Shown in pieces: positions 33,701 through 43,756 of a stretch of DNA of 57,367 nucleotides. Source of the stretch: Polyangiaceae bacterium (lineage in GTDB: Bacteria; Myxococcota_A; Polyangia; Polyangiales; Polyangiaceae); the NCBI GenBank assembly GCA_022842465.1, contig JALHPN010000030.1, forward strand, positions 1 through 57,367, given 5' to 3'. Position numbers and translations under genes: made by a program. The notes beneath the pieces were generated by a model. The model was not told the origin of the DNA, made no database searches, and was given only the letters and a program-made list of their open reading frames with translations. Position 1 is the first letter of the stretch. Every line of letters begins with the position of its first letter.

Positions 33701-35232
33701 CCGACGACGAGCTCGTGATCCCTCCCGTCACGTTCGATCTCGCCGCGCCGAACGGCTTCAAGGGCGCGTTCGAAGTGAAGGGCGGGATCAAGAAGCTGAC
33801 CCGCGGCGGCGAGCTCGCCATCTCGGCCGACCTCTCGCCGATCGATCTCGGGATCATGGTGGGGGTCGTCCCCAAGGTGACGCGCGCGGTCGGCACGCTG
33901 AGCGGCGCGGTCCGCCTCAAGGGCAAGCTCGCGGCGCCCGCGTTCGACGGTCAGATGCGCGTGCGGTCCGGCGAGTTCGCGTTCAAGGGCCTCCCCGGGA
34001 GCCTCACGGACGTCGAGGTCGACGTCGAGGCCGACGAGAACGAGGCGCGCATCACGCGCGGCGTCGGCAAGTTCCTCGGCGGAGACCTCGCGGTCACGGG
34101 TCACCTCCCGATCAAGAACGGCTCGCTCGGCGTCGCCAGCGCCACGCTCACCGGGCGGCAGCTCTCGCTCTCGCCGGTCGACGGCGTGAAGGCGACCGTC
34201 GACGCCGATCTCGAGATCACCGTCAATCCGAACGCTTCCACCGCGGCGGGGCGCCTCCCGTTCGTCGGCGGGAACGTCGACATCACGTCCTTCGAGTACA
34301 CGCTCCCGATCGCGCTGAACCTGAACGGCCTCAAGGGCGGCTCCCAGCGCACGGTCGTCGACGCCTACGATCCCACCCTCGACGCCGTGACCCTCGGCTT
34401 CGACGTCCGCTCCCGCACGCCGCTCCGCATCCGGAACAACCTCGTCGAGGCGCAGCTCCGCATCGACGAGCGAGGCCTCCGCGTGTCGGGGACGAACCAG
34501 CGCGTCGGCCTCCGCGGCGAGATGTACACGATGCCGGGCGGGCGCTTCCGCGTCTTCGCGAACGACTTCGAGCTCCAGAAGGGCGTGATTCGGTTCGACG
34601 ACCCGACGCGCATCGCCCCGCACGTCGACGTCACCGCGACGACGGAGTACCGGCGCTACGCGAACAGCCTGAGCAGCGGCGCGGGCGGCGCGGGCACGTC
34701 GGGCGCGGCGAGCTCGAGCGGCGGCTCGGGCGGCAACCTCTGGCGCATCGCCATGCACGCGTACGGCGACACGGACGATCTCCGCGTCGACATGACGAGC
34801 GATCCGGCGCTGTCGCGCGAGGACATCTTCTTCCTCCTCACCATCGGCCTCACGCGCGCGGAGGTCGATCAGGTCCGGGCCGGCTCCGTCTACGCGAGCG
34901 CCGCGTTCGAGGCGCTCGGCACCGTCAGCGGCGCAGACCGCGCGGTGAAGACGGCGATCCCCGTCATCGACGACTTCCGCTTCGGGAGCGCCTACTCGCC
35001 GCGGACGGGCCGCACCGAGCCGCAGGTCACGCTCGGCCGGCGCCTCGGAGAGAACGTGCGCGCGAACGTGTCGACGGGCCTCACCGAGGATCGCCAGCTC
35101 CGCGCCAACGTCGAATGGCGCCTCTCACGACCGCTCGCCGTCCAGACCTCGTACGACAACATCACGACCGTCTCCTCGGGCTCGGTCGGCAACTTCGGCC
35201 TCGACCTCCGCTGGCGCCTCGAATTCAATTGA
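30727..35232 (+). CDS. TamB-like (AsmA-superfamily) translocation/assembly protein
   Basis: 1501 residues. One N-terminal membrane segment (VARILCVLFAVIGLVPVGVGLLV, in pieces, about 38-60) is followed by more than 1000 residues of repeating beta-strands (VRVASSDAGPPALTSTRI, IQNLKLELP, and similar). The C-terminal TamB domain (DUF490) spans about 1110-1500: PFVGGNVDITSFEYTLPIAL, VSGTNQRVGLRGEMYT, GRFRVFANDFELQKGVIRFDD, EDIFFLLTIGLTR, FRFGSAYSPRTGRTEP, NVEWRLSRPLAVQTSYD. TamB-like proteins form hydrophobic grooves that bridge the membranes and move lipids or assist outer-membrane protein assembly. A small lipoprotein and an Omp85 follow at once, matching the classic TamA-TamB pairing. Confidence 0.92.
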   Translation: MSAGPPSNVEQAPMAQMDRSSSTMLPPLRRVRRRDWGRLVARILCVLFAVIGLVPVGVGLLVRTSWARGIATRETQKIVAGFGVDAGYDLELRLWPLSVTLRNVRVASSDAGPPALTSTRISARPKIFGLLAGKVVIDEIEIQQPKVRVVLAGGKIQNLKLELPEAKSDGAPMKPPFSVVSASEAEIDLDIDGVRIHAKDIDADVTTDDDGRGGTAFEVAVRVAEARTRIVRTLPAGSPTAVAVDEDTLCRLDGRARIEPKRVLVRRLTAYGAADLDAAEGTAGGCDISREDKRFVDLELGHLAVGFPQKPKAPPSVDGHVKVRAPLALGDRSPDAPLLDGWAELDVELRYDAETILPEVSGRLQAKDVRADKFTFARSLTSEFVIRRSVVTSKLTRVEIAEGVAEIRDVEVRPLEAGIPLKAQLDARGVNFNTMMRDFHVSERPHVTWSLDEVHAHDVKGTLDPLRLDGDLSAKTTDFAVFDGPAGSPTSTRATGVREGNILGKLAVRPWALEFHACTVTTTRSRVEGVFVSIGYANALKIDIASSKLDLADLTPLGSIPIAGKAEASVHVTGTLGDPKLSGDAKIADFVLGDIPFGNVTGAHAALEGLVLSLTDVHGQKGKSNFEMPTARLDFGGDANMRLDAQVTSKNLDVRDFFSMFRLDEDPRFEQIGGTLGTSARVHLALGGHEDKCGGGYLDVHATTDAKNLDLLGEKFDEGHADFDYRWIDKNAGLEGAEIEVRSLSLAKVKKEGRAPLGAVLGSAVIHRGGQLRGSLVVQSFPLARADMLGKAASSVEGSVSGLARLGGTLSAFEIDADLGTTPVRVQGAPFGASDFHLRITQTAKPAKVVGKTACGAPISAPFDKEAFLRDQSVQGTYEVDGTFFGRQVKVDHVVVTRQKSPVMTGKLELARFDLTPLGAMMAAGQNAEAEAAGIPLAPTLGGELSGDLVVERVATDDLARAKVRFSPKTMRITRGPQKIELRPTTGVIAVADDELVIPPVTFDLAAPNGFKGAFEVKGGIKKLTRGGELAISADLSPIDLGIMVGVVPKVTRAVGTLSGAVRLKGKLAAPAFDGQMRVRSGEFAFKGLPGSLTDVEVDVEADENEARITRGVGKFLGGDLAVTGHLPIKNGSLGVASATLTGRQLSLSPVDGVKATVDADLEITVNPNASTAAGRLPFVGGNVDITSFEYTLPIALNLNGLKGGSQRTVVDAYDPTLDAVTLGFDVRSRTPLRIRNNLVEAQLRIDERGLRVSGTNQRVGLRGEMYTMPGGRFRVFANDFELQKGVIRFDDPTRIAPHVDVTATTEYRRYANSLSSGAGGAGTSGAASSSGGSGGNLWRIAMHAYGDTDDLRVDMTSDPALSREDIFFLLTIGLTRAEVDQVRAGSVYASAAFEALGTVSGADRAVKTAIPVIDDFRFGSAYSPRTGRTEPQVTLGRRLGENVRANVSTGLTEDRQLRANVEWRLSRPLAVQTSYDNITTVSSGSVGNFGLDLRWRLEFN

Positions 35233-35264
35233 GGACCGTCGCGTACTCGGCTACCCGGCACGCC

Positions 35265-35690
35265 ATGCGAGCTCGGCCGATCCTTCACCTCGTCCCCTCT
35301 CTCCTTGCTCTCGTTGCGCTCACGTCGAACGCAGGCTGCGCGACGGTCCTCAAGGGCACCACGAGCACGATGAAGATCGCAGGACTCCCCGATGATGCCA
35401 CCGTGGAGACTCCAGAAGGCGTGACGATCGAGCGAAAGAAGCCGCGCGGCAGCCCTGACGGCATCACCGACGAGGTCGCCTTGCCGGTGTCCGCCGCGCC
35501 GACCACGCTTCTCGTGAAGCACGGAGGGGCGACCACGCAGTTTCCGGTCCGACGCTTCGTCGGACGCGGCTGGGTGGTGCTCGGCGTCTGCACCGGCGTC
35601 GTCCCTCTCGTCGTCGATGCCATGACGGCTGCCTGGTACGAGTACGAGGACGTTCCCTTCGACAAGGGAGAGCGAGCCGGCGCAGAGTAG
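35265..35690 (+). CDS. small CATxxxGTT-type lipoprotein between TamB and Omp85
   Basis: The ATG at 35265 opens 141 residues: signal peptide (ILHLVPSLLALVALTSNAGC, lipobox NAGC), then CATVLKGTTSTMKIAGLPDDATV. The CATxxxGTTxxxxIxxxPxxAxV start is common to small PEGA-like bacterial lipoproteins. One membrane-like or hydrophobic stretch (GWVVLGVCTGVVPLVVDAM) lies near the C-terminus, followed by WYEYEDVPF. Base composition is visibly less GC-rich than its neighbours. It sits 32 bp after tamB and 63 bp before the Omp85 gene, so it is probably part of the same transcription unit. Confidence 0.8.
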   Translation: MRARPILHLVPSLLALVALTSNAGCATVLKGTTSTMKIAGLPDDATVETPEGVTIERKKPRGSPDGITDEVALPVSAAPTTLLVKHGGATTQFPVRRFVGRGWVVLGVCTGVVPLVVDAMTAAWYEYEDVPFDKGERAGAE

Positions 35691-35753
35691 GTCGCGTACC
35701 GGAGCACTTCGACGGAGACGCCGGCAACTCGCAGCGACTATCATGCGCTGCGA

Positions 35754-38700
35754 ATGAGCACGGGTTCGTCGATCGCGAGGCATCTCTTCGCGCTCGCGCG
35801 CGCGCTCCGCTGCGTGATCGTCCCCGGTGCCGCGGCGGCGGACGCGGCGGACGACGTCACGGTCTACACCTATCCGCCCGTTCCGTCGCTCCCGTCGCCC
35901 GTGCCGGACGTCGACGCGTCGCCGGAGGTGGCGGGGCTCGTCGGGCGGACCGTCACCGGCGTCTCCGTCGTCGTCGACGACGCGCGCTGGGCGCAGCGAG
36001 CCCCCGACGTCTCCGAGGTGCACACGGGTGACAAGCTCACGATGGCCGCCGTTCGGCGCGCGCTCGAGGAGGTGCTCACGGCCGGCGCCTTCTCCGACGC
36101 GCGCGTGGACGCCGTCCCCGACGGCGCGGGCGTGCGCCTCGTCATCCACGTCATGCCTCGTCGCGTGATCCAGGAGGTGCGCGTCGACGCGCACGGAGCG
36201 CCGATCGACACCGAGGATCTCGTCCGCCAGGCCGAGCTCTCCGCCGAAGGGGATCTCGTCGGCCGGGAGATGCCGATCCATCGCGCCCGCCTCGAGGCGC
36301 TCCTCCAGCGACGTGGCTTCTCCGCGCCGCGCGTCACGCTCTCCACGCGCACGACGGACGACCCGCTCCGCGTCGTCCTCGACGTCGACGTGCAGGCTGG
36401 CGCCCCGCGTCGGGTCGAGCGCCGCGTCCTCTACGCCATCGGCGCGACGGACGCGGAGCGGGCGGAGGCGGAGCGCGCGTACGCCGTCGCCACGGGGGAT
36501 CGCGCCGACGAGGTCGCGCTCGCGGCGGCGGACGCCGCGCTCGAGTCGCGCGTCCGCGCGAAGGGGCGCCACCGCGCCGAGGTCGTCCACGACGTCGTCC
36601 TCCACCGCGGGCTCGTCGTCCTGCGCGTCCGGATCGACTACGGGACGCGGTACGAGACGCGGTACGAGGGGAACGACCACTTCGACAAGTCCACCCTCGA
36701 CGGCGTCCTCGCGCTCGACGAGGAGACGGATCGCTCGCCGAACCACCTCGTCCAGAAGCTGCGCGATTTCTACATGCGACGCGGCTTCCTCGACGTCGAG
36801 GCGCGGCTCGAGGTCCGCGGGGAGAACCTGAAAGGGGCCCAAGGACAGCGCGCGCCGGTCGCCTACCTCGTCTTCCACGTCGAGGAGGGCTCGCGCGTGC
36901 GCGTGGCGGGCCGCATCTACCCCTGCCTCCGCGAGGCCGACGTGAAGGATCTCGCCGAGGCACCGACGTCGGCCGTGAAGATCGGCGCCGAGATCGACAG
37001 CTTCCTCGAAGAGGAGCTCCCCGGCGACGACATCGTCATGGCGCCTGATCCGAGCGGCCTCGACAAGACGATCGTGGGCCCGCAGGTCCGTGGCGCTCGG
37101 CCGGCGCCCCTCGAGCTCGATCCCCATACGGCGTACGTCCCCGAGACGTACGAGCGCGCGCTCCAGCACGTCCAGGAGCTCTATCGCGCCGAGGGGTACC
37201 TCGCGGCGCAGGTCGGTCCCGTCCAGGTGCTCCGGGACGCGTGCAGCCCGCGCTCACCGGCCGGCACGTGCGTGCGGATCCGGTCGAACGCGCAGCCGCC
37301 CGACGCGTGCACGTACGACGCGGCGGGAATTCCGATGCCCGTCCCCGCGCTCGATCCCGCGCTCTCCTGCGTGCCCGACCCGGCGCGGAGCGGCGTCTGC
37401 GCGCCGGTCGTCGGCCTTCGGATCCCGGTCAAGCTCGGGCCGCGCACGCAGCTCTGGGACATCGGCTTCACGGGGGCGACGTCCATCGCGCACACGAAGC
37501 TCCTCCAGGCCGTCACGGCGCGCACGGAGGAGGGCAAGGAGATCCTCCGCCTCGGCGGGTGGGTGAGCGCGGTACGTCTCGAGGAGGCCCGACGGCGCGT
37601 CGCCGACGTCTACCGCGAGGAGGGCTATGCGTTCGTCGACGTGAAGTCCACCATCGAGCCATCGCCCGATCGCACCCGCGCGCGGATCCGTTTCGCGGTC
37701 GTCGAGGGCGAGCCGGTCACGGTGCGCTCGATCGTCGTGCGCGGAAACCAGGCGACCCGCACGACGACGATCGAGAAGCGCATCGCGCTCAAGGTGGGCC
37801 AGCCCTACCGCGCGAGCCTCGTCCGCGCGACGGAGGAAGGCGTCGCGACCCTCGGCGCCTTCGCGAGCGTCACCGTCGCGCTCGACAACCCCTACGTCCC
37901 GCAGAAGAACAAGACGGTCATCGTCACGGTCGCGGAGCAGAAGCTCCAGTTCGTCGAGGCGCGTCCCGGGTTCTCGACCGGCGAGGGCATCCGCCTCAAC
38001 GCGGAGTACGGGCATCGGAACCTCTGGGGCAACGCGGTCGCGCTCACCGTGAGGCTCCAGCTCTCCTACATCCCGACGCCCTTCATCATCGACCCGGTCG
38101 CGCGCGAGAACTACCGCGAGCTCGTCTCCGACGAGGGCCGGATCGGGTTCCGCGCGACCACGTCGCTGCTCTTCCCCGAGATCGGCCTCGGCCCGCCGTT
38201 CCGCGCCGCGCTCGACGGCCTCGGCGTCCACGATCTCCAGCGCGACTTCTACCTCACGCGCTTCGCCGCGATCCCGAGCATCACGTGGCGACCGCGCGCG
38301 CAGGTCTACATGACGCTCTCCCAGAGCGCGGAGTTCAACAACAGCCGCATCTTCCGATCGGGCAACATCCTCGAGTACCTGCAGTCGCGGTCGCTCGAGG
38401 GCCAGCGCGTGACGGACCTCGCGCGTCAGCTCAACGTCCCCGACGGCGAGACCTACGCCTTCGCGCAGCGCATCGTCGTGTCGTGGGACAGGCGCGACAA
38501 CGGCGCGAACGCGACGCGCGGCACGTTCGTCTCCTTCGGTGTCGAGCACGTCGACGCCCTGCCGACGGAGGCGAACCGAAGGCCCGACGGCTCGCGCCCT
38601 CCGGAGAGTCATTTCATCAAGGTGACGCCCACCTTCAACGGCTACATCCCGCTGCCGAAGGGGCTCCGCATCGCCGCCCAGACGCGCGTCGGGTTCAACT

Positions 38701-39200
38701 ATCAGCTGACGGACACGAGCGCGACCTACCCCGACCGGCTCTTCTTCATGGGGGGCGTCGACACGATGCGCGGCTGGAACCTGAACAGCTTCATCCCGCA
38801 GGACGACGTCGACCGCATCTTCGCCGACCAGGACAAGCCCGACTTCGTCGGCGTCCAGGTGCAGCCGGGCGCGTCGGCGGAGGCGGTGCGCAACATCGGC
38901 AAGTTCACGCCGGCGACGCGACCCATCCGCGGCGGCAACCTGATGATCCTCGAGCGCATCGAGCTCCGCATCCCGGTGAAGGGACCGTTCGAGACGGTCG
39001 TCTTCACCGACATCGGCAACCTGTGGATCGACCCGAGCTACCCGTTCACCAGGCGGCGCCTCCCGATGCGCGCGAACGTCGGGAGCGGCGTGCGCGTCCA
39101 GACGCCGGTCGGCGCGCTCGCGGTCGACTACGGCATCAACGTGGACCCCGAGCCCTACGAGGACTTCGGGGCGATCAACTTCGCGATCGGTCTCTTCTAG
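35754..39200 (+). CDS. Omp85-family outer-membrane assembly protein (BamA/TamA-like)
   Basis: 1148 residues. The N-terminal two thirds (to about 740) hold several POTRA-like units ([78 protein letters not shown]). The C-terminal part is a 16-strand-type barrel: [27 protein letters not shown] (read in pieces), [15 protein letters not shown], and [10 protein letters not shown], at the place of the VRGF loop motif of BamA/TamA. It ends [10 protein letters not shown], a C-terminal Phe as usual. Unusual: residues 497-549 contain five cysteines in a Pro/Ala-rich insertion between POTRA-like units. The stop TAG overlaps the aroA stop (CTAG, 39197-39200). Confidence 0.9.
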   Translation: MSTGSSIARHLFALARALRCVIVPGAAAADAADDVTVYTYPPVPSLPSPVPDVDASPEVAGLVGRTVTGVSVVVDDARWAQRAPDVSEVHTGDKLTMAAVRRALEEVLTAGAFSDARVDAVPDGAGVRLVIHVMPRRVIQEVRVDAHGAPIDTEDLVRQAELSAEGDLVGREMPIHRARLEALLQRRGFSAPRVTLSTRTTDDPLRVVLDVDVQAGAPRRVERRVLYAIGATDAERAEAERAYAVATGDRADEVALAAADAALESRVRAKGRHRAEVVHDVVLHRGLVVLRVRIDYGTRYETRYEGNDHFDKSTLDGVLALDEETDRSPNHLVQKLRDFYMRRGFLDVEARLEVRGENLKGAQGQRAPVAYLVFHVEEGSRVRVAGRIYPCLREADVKDLAEAPTSAVKIGAEIDSFLEEELPGDDIVMAPDPSGLDKTIVGPQVRGARPAPLELDPHTAYVPETYERALQHVQELYRAEGYLAAQVGPVQVLRDACSPRSPAGTCVRIRSNAQPPDACTYDAAGIPMPVPALDPALSCVPDPARSGVCAPVVGLRIPVKLGPRTQLWDIGFTGATSIAHTKLLQAVTARTEEGKEILRLGGWVSAVRLEEARRRVADVYREEGYAFVDVKSTIEPSPDRTRARIRFAVVEGEPVTVRSIVVRGNQATRTTTIEKRIALKVGQPYRASLVRATEEGVATLGAFASVTVALDNPYVPQKNKTVIVTVAEQKLQFVEARPGFSTGEGIRLNAEYGHRNLWGNAVALTVRLQLSYIPTPFIIDPVARENYRELVSDEGRIGFRATTSLLFPEIGLGPPFRAALDGLGVHDLQRDFYLTRFAAIPSITWRPRAQVYMTLSQSAEFNNSRIFRSGNILEYLQSRSLEGQRVTDLARQLNVPDGETYAFAQRIVVSWDRRDNGANATRGTFVSFGVEHVDALPTEANRRPDGSRPPESHFIKVTPTFNGYIPLPKGLRIAAQTRVGFNYQLTDTSATYPDRLFFMGGVDTMRGWNLNSFIPQDDVDRIFADQDKPDFVGVQVQPGASAEAVRNIGKFTPATRPIRGGNLMILERIELRIPVKGPFETVVFTDIGNLWIDPSYPFTRRRLPMRANVGSGVRVQTPVGALAVDYGINVDPEPYEDFGAINFAIGLF

Positions 39201-40513
39201 CTCTGGGGGCTCGCCAGGAGCGCCGCGAGCTCCTCGAAGTACGTCGGGAACGTCTTGCCCACGCAGGCTGGATCGCGGATGACGACCGGCACGCCGCTCG
39301 CGGCGACGAGGGAGAGGCACATCGCCATCCGGTGATCGTCGTACGTGTCGATCTCGGCGGTGTGGAACGCCGTCGGCCCCGTGACGGCGATCCAGTCGGG
39401 CCCCTCCTCGACCACGGCGCCCACCTTCCGGAGCTCGGTCGCCATCGCCGCGATGCGGTCGGTCTCCTTCACGCGCCACGAGCCGATGCCGCGCAGCACC
39501 GAGCGCCCGCTCGCGAACGCCGCGACGACGGCGCCCGTCATCGCCGCGTCCGGGATGTCGGAGCAGTCGAGATCGAAGGCGCGGAGAGGCTGCGTGCCCG
39601 CCCTCGCTTCGATGAAGTCGGGGCCCCAGGTGACCTCACCCCCGGCGGCTTCGAGGACCCGCGCGAAGGCGATGTCGCCCTGGATGCTGGCCTCGCCGAC
39701 GCCCTCCACGCGGACGGGGCCGCCGGCGAGGACGCCCAGCGCGAGGAAGTAGGAGGCCGACGACGCGTCCGCCTCGACGGTGATCTCGCCCGGGCTCTGG
39801 TAGGTCGCGCGCGGGACCCGGAACGCGAGCCCGTCGCGCGCGGCCGTCACGCCGAAGCGCTCCATGAGGCGCAGCGTGAGCACGACGTAGGGCTGCGAGA
39901 CGAGGTTCCCGGAGACCTCCACGGTGAGCCCTTCGGCGGGGGCGATGTGCGGCGCCGCCATGAGGAGGGAGCTGACGAACTGGCTCGAGACGTCACCCTT
40001 GATCGACACCGTCTCCGTCGTGAGGGGACGGGCCGGCGCGATCGCGAGGGGAGGGAACCCAGGGGCGCCGAGATACGTGATGTCTGCACCGAGCGCGGCG
40101 AGCGCGTCGACGAGGTCTCCGATCGGCCTCTCCCGCATGCGCGCCACGCCGTCGAGCTCGTAGTGGCCGCCGGCGAAGGCGAGGGCGGCCGTGAGGGGGC
40201 GCATGGCGGTCCCGGCGTTGCCGAGGAAGAGCTTCGCGCGGTCGTTCGGGAAGCGCGCCGAGGCGCCGAGGACCTCGAGGTCTGCACCGTCCTCGGTGAC
40301 CCTCACGCCGAGCGCCCGGAGCGCCGTGACCATGACGCGCGTGTCGTCGGCGTCGAGGAGCCTTTTCACCCGCGTCGGCCCCGCGGCCGAGGCGGCGAGG
40401 AGGAGCACCCGGTTCGAGATGCTCTTCGAGCCTGGCAGCGCGACCGCGCCCTGCGCGTGTCGGATGGGACCGACGGTGATCGCGTGGGGACCCACGACGC
40501 GATCGTAGCCCAT
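39197..40513 (-). CDS. aroA: 3-phosphoshikimate 1-carboxyvinyltransferase (EPSP synthase)
   Basis: EPSP synthase joins shikimate-3-phosphate and phosphoenolpyruvate, the sixth step of the shikimate pathway. The 438-residue product has [14 protein letters not shown] (N-terminal substrate lysine), the class I signature [56 protein letters not shown], and [12 protein letters not shown]. The [13 protein letters not shown] form belongs to the glyphosate-sensitive class I. ATG 40513 gives [12 protein letters not shown]; the longer open frame upstream has no support. It is divergent from aroC with 46 bp between starts and shares the CTAG stop with the convergent Omp85 gene. Confidence 0.96.
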   Translation of the reverse strand: MGYDRVVGPHAITVGPIRHAQGAVALPGSKSISNRVLLLAASAAGPTRVKRLLDADDTRVMVTALRALGVRVTEDGADLEVLGASARFPNDRAKLFLGNAGTAMRPLTAALAFAGGHYELDGVARMRERPIGDLVDALAALGADITYLGAPGFPPLAIAPARPLTTETVSIKGDVSSQFVSSLLMAAPHIAPAEGLTVEVSGNLVSQPYVVLTLRLMERFGVTAARDGLAFRVPRATYQSPGEITVEADASSASYFLALGVLAGGPVRVEGVGEASIQGDIAFARVLEAAGGEVTWGPDFIEARAGTQPLRAFDLDCSDIPDAAMTGAVVAAFASGRSVLRGIGSWRVKETDRIAAMATELRKVGAVVEEGPDWIAVTGPTAFHTAEIDTYDDHRMAMCLSLVAASGVPVVIRDPACVGKTFPTYFEELAALLASPQS

Positions 40514-40559
40514 CGCTTCCTCGTTGAGGTCCTCCCCGACGTGGTCCAGGATCGCGGGT

Positions 40560-41678
40560 GTGTCCCACAACACCTTCGGCCACGTCTTCCGGGTCACGAC
40601 GTTCGGCGAGAGCCACGGGCCGGCGATCGGGTGCGTCGTCGACGGGTGCCCGCCGGGGCTGCCCATCGAGGCCGCCGATCTCCAGCGATGGCTCGAGAAG
40701 CGGCGGCCCGGGCAATCGCGCTTCACGACGCAGCGGCAGGAGCCAGACCTCGTGAAGATCCTCTCCGGCGTGTTCCGGGAGGACGGCCGACCGCAGGTGA
40801 CGACGGGCGCGCCGATCGCGCTCCTCGTCGAGAACGTCGACCAGCGTTCGAAGGACTACGGCGAGATCCGAGACCGTTACCGGCCGGGCCACGCCGACTT
40901 CACGTACGACGCGAAGTACGGTCTCCGGGACTACCGCGGCGGCGGCCGCTCGTCGGCGCGCGAGACGGCGATGCGGGTCGCGGCGGGCGGGGTCGCGCGG
41001 CTCGTCGTCCCCGGCGTGACGATCCGCGGCGCGCTCGTGCAGATGGGGCCCCACGCGATCGACCGCGCGCGCTGGGACGACGCGGAGATCGATCGGAATC
41101 CGTTCTTCTGTCCCGACCCCGTCGCCGCCGCCGCGTGGGCCGAGTACCTGGACGGGATCCGGAAGAGCGGCTCCTCCTGCGGCGCGGTCGTCGAGGTCAC
41201 GGCGACGGGCGTGCCGCCGGGCTGGGGCGCGCCGGTGTACGGGAAGCTCGACGCGGAGATCGCGAGCGCCCTCATGAGCGTCAACGCCGTGAAGGCGGTC
41301 GAGATCGGCGACGGCATGGCGGTGGCGTCGCTCACCGGCGAAGAGAACGCGGACGAGATGCGCGCTCCGGTCGCGGGCGCGGAGCACCCGACGTTCCTCA
41401 CGAACCACGCCGGCGGCATCCTCGGCGGCATCTCGACGGGGCAGCCGGTCGTCGCGCGATTCGCGGTGAAGCCGACGTCCTCGATCCTCACGCCGCTCCG
41501 CGCCGTCACGCGGACCGGGGTCGAGGTCGACGTGCGGACGAAGGGCCGCCATGATCCGTGCGTCGGCATCCGCGCGGTGCCGGTGGGGGAGGCGATGATC
41601 GCGATCGTCCTCGCGGACGCGTTCTTGCGCCATCGCGCGCAGACGGGGAGCGGGAGCCCTTGGCCGATCGCGACGTGA
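40560..41678 (+). CDS. aroC: chorismate synthase
   Basis: Chorismate synthase makes chorismate from EPSP using reduced FMN, directly after AroA. Starting at GTG 40560, the 372-residue product begins [19 protein letters not shown], the first family signature, and has the further signatures [30 protein letters not shown] and [19 protein letters not shown] (in pieces). All conserved flavin and substrate-binding His, Arg and Asp motifs look intact. An upstream in-frame ATG at 40524 would run into the aroA regulatory gap. The stop overlaps the next start. Confidence 0.96.
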   Translation: MSHNTFGHVFRVTTFGESHGPAIGCVVDGCPPGLPIEAADLQRWLEKRRPGQSRFTTQRQEPDLVKILSGVFREDGRPQVTTGAPIALLVENVDQRSKDYGEIRDRYRPGHADFTYDAKYGLRDYRGGGRSSARETAMRVAAGGVARLVVPGVTIRGALVQMGPHAIDRARWDDAEIDRNPFFCPDPVAAAAWAEYLDGIRKSGSSCGAVVEVTATGVPPGWGAPVYGKLDAEIASALMSVNAVKAVEIGDGMAVASLTGEENADEMRAPVAGAEHPTFLTNHAGGILGGISTGQPVVARFAVKPTSSILTPLRAVTRTGVEVDVRTKGRHDPCVGIRAVPVGEAMIAIVLADAFLRHRAQTGSGSPWPIAT

Positions 41679-43741
41679 TCGCGCTCGAGCCGTTCGCGCG
41701 CCTCCTCGAGCCCCTCCTCCGCGACGCGGGGGCCGTCGTGGAGCTGCACGATCTCCTCGTGCAGGCCGGGGACGCTCGGACGGAGGCCGAGCGTGCCGCG
41801 TGGCTCGAGGCCTTCGGTACGTGGCTCCACCACGGGCGGGGGATCTTCGGACGCCTCGACGACGAGGAGCGGACGTGCCGCCTCCGCGCCTTCGTCGTGG
41901 CGCTCGAGAACGTCGAGCCCTTCCGCGAGTCCTTCGCCGCGCTGTTCACCGGCGTCGTGAGCGGCCTCCGCGGGACGAAGCTCTTCGCCGACGTCGGCAT
42001 CCCGGTCGAGGCGGGCTTCTGGCGCGAAGCGGCCGACCGCATCGCTCGCCGCGTCCTCCCGACGCCGCCCTCGCCGAACAGCTTCGCCGACTTCATCGCT
42101 CGCCTCTTCCCGACGGAGGCAGACGCGCGTTGGCTCGCGATCTCGCCGCCCGATCCGTGGCTCGCGCTCTGGCGGCTCCTCGAGACGACGAAGGCGCCGC
42201 TCTCGACGGCGTGGATGCCGCTCGCGGGATCGATGGCGGACGCGATGCGCATCCTCGCCGCCCGCATCGCCGGCCTCGCCGTGGCGCAGGACGTCCGGGA
42301 GCGGCTGCCGGACGTCCCCGTCTCCGAGCTCCCGTTCCTCCGGTTGACCAAGATGTGCGACGCGGTGCAGCTCGGCCCGCCGCGGATGTCGTTCAGCAAC
42401 GAGGCGGCGCTCTCGACGATCAAGGAGTGTCGGGAGGCGCTTCGCGTCGTGCACGCACACCTCGAGGCCTCGGGCGTGAGCGTCGATCTCGTCTACCGGC
42501 TCGAGCTCATGACCGCGCAGCTCGCGAGGCTCGAGCAGATCACCTCGCTCCTCGTGCCGGGGAGCTTCGACGAGCTCCCCGTGCACCTCGGACGCTTCAC
42601 GCTCGCCGTCGTGCAGGCCCAGTTCCAGGGCCGGAGCGTCCTCGACCTCCTCCGCGCGAGCTCGCACCTGCTCGCGCGCAAGATCGTCGAGCGGAGCGGC
42701 AAGACCGGCGAGCACTACATCACCCAGACCCGCGCAGAGTGGCGCGCGATGCTGTTCTCCGCGGCGGGTGGCGGCTTCCTCACGACGTACACCGCGGCGT
42801 TCAAGTTCCTCGTCTCCGGCAGCGCCCTCTTCGCGTGCATCAACTTCGCCGGCAGCTTCCTCCTCATGGGCGCGCTCGGATTCACGCTCGCCACGAAGCA
42901 GCCTTCGATGACGGCCGCGGCGCTCGCCGCATCGCTCGAGCCGCCTGGGCCCGAGGGAGCGGCCGGCCTCCGGCGGAGCCGGATCGACGCTTCGCCGCTC
43001 GACCAGGACGCCCTCTCGCGTCTCGTCGGGCTCATCGCGGCGATCTCCCGCTCCCAGCTCGCGGCGGCGGCCGGCAACGTGCTCACGGTGATCCCCGCCG
43101 CGATCGCCTTCGATCTGCTCTGGCGCCTGTTCGCCGGGCACACGCTCCTCGGCGAGGAGAAGGCGACCAAGGTCGTCCACTCGCTCTCGATCATCCACAG
43201 CGGGACGATGGCGTACGCGGCCTTCACCGGCGTGCTCCTCTGGCTCTCGAGCGTCGCGGCAGGGTGGTTCGAGAACTGGATCACCTACCGGCGTCTGCCT
43301 GCGGCGATCGAGGCGCACCGGACGCTCCGACGCGTCCTCGGGCCCGCGCGCACGAAGAGACTCGCGCGCGCGCTGGAGCACGGCGCCTCCTCGGTGGCCG
43401 GCAGCATCGCGCTCGGCGTCCTCCTCGGCATCGTACCTTCCCTCGGGCTGCCGCTCGAGGTCCGCCACGTGACGCTCTCGACCGGCTCGCTCGTCTTCGC
43501 CGCGAGCGCGCTCGGCGGGCAAGGTCTCGCCCCTTCTCAGTGGATCGAAGCGGCGCTCGGCATCGTCGTCATCGGGATCCTGAACTTCGGCGTGAGCTTC
43601 GTGCTCGCGCTCGGCGTGGCCCTTCGCGCGCGCGACACCTGGCGTACGGGCACGACGCGGATGCTGAGACGCCTCGCCGGCGCGCTCGTCCGGCGCTTCG
43701 TGCGTGAGCCGCTCCCTTTCTTCCTGCCGCCCCGCGGCTGA
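41675..43741 (+). CDS. multi-pass membrane protein of the 'site-specific recombinase' (SpecificRecomb) family
   Basis: About 688 residues. The first 350 are soluble and helical ([41 protein letters not shown]). The rest contains six or so membrane segments: [89 protein letters not shown] and [24 protein letters not shown]. It matches the Pfam family SpecificRecomb (Gcr), a name given by old annotation; the membrane topology makes a recombinase role doubtful. GTG 41675 overlaps the aroC stop. TTG 41660, behind GGGAG, is an alternative start. The role is unknown. Confidence 0.85.
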   Translation: MIALEPFARLLEPLLRDAGAVVELHDLLVQAGDARTEAERAAWLEAFGTWLHHGRGIFGRLDDEERTCRLRAFVVALENVEPFRESFAALFTGVVSGLRGTKLFADVGIPVEAGFWREAADRIARRVLPTPPSPNSFADFIARLFPTEADARWLAISPPDPWLALWRLLETTKAPLSTAWMPLAGSMADAMRILAARIAGLAVAQDVRERLPDVPVSELPFLRLTKMCDAVQLGPPRMSFSNEAALSTIKECREALRVVHAHLEASGVSVDLVYRLELMTAQLARLEQITSLLVPGSFDELPVHLGRFTLAVVQAQFQGRSVLDLLRASSHLLARKIVERSGKTGEHYITQTRAEWRAMLFSAAGGGFLTTYTAAFKFLVSGSALFACINFAGSFLLMGALGFTLATKQPSMTAAALAASLEPPGPEGAAGLRRSRIDASPLDQDALSRLVGLIAAISRSQLAAAAGNVLTVIPAAIAFDLLWRLFAGHTLLGEEKATKVVHSLSIIHSGTMAYAAFTGVLLWLSSVAAGWFENWITYRRLPAAIEAHRTLRRVLGPARTKRLARALEHGASSVAGSIALGVLLGIVPSLGLPLEVRHVTLSTGSLVFAASALGGQGLAPSQWIEAALGIVVIGILNFGVSFVLALGVALRARDTWRTGTTRMLRRLAGALVRRFVREPLPFFLPPRG

Positions 43742-43756
43742 CGTAAGAGGGGCCCC

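Noticed and set aside
30673..34758. 1361-codon minus-strand frame opposite the TamB-like gene
   Set aside because: Antisense shadow: composition of Arg/Glu/Val/His/Leu repeats typical for the reverse frame of Asp/Leu-rich genes. The TamB reading frame has clear domain features.
41675..43741. Mobile element suggested by the family name 'site-specific recombinase'
   Set aside because: No inverted repeats, attachment sites or recombinase catalytic motifs; the protein is membrane-bound and embedded among housekeeping genes.
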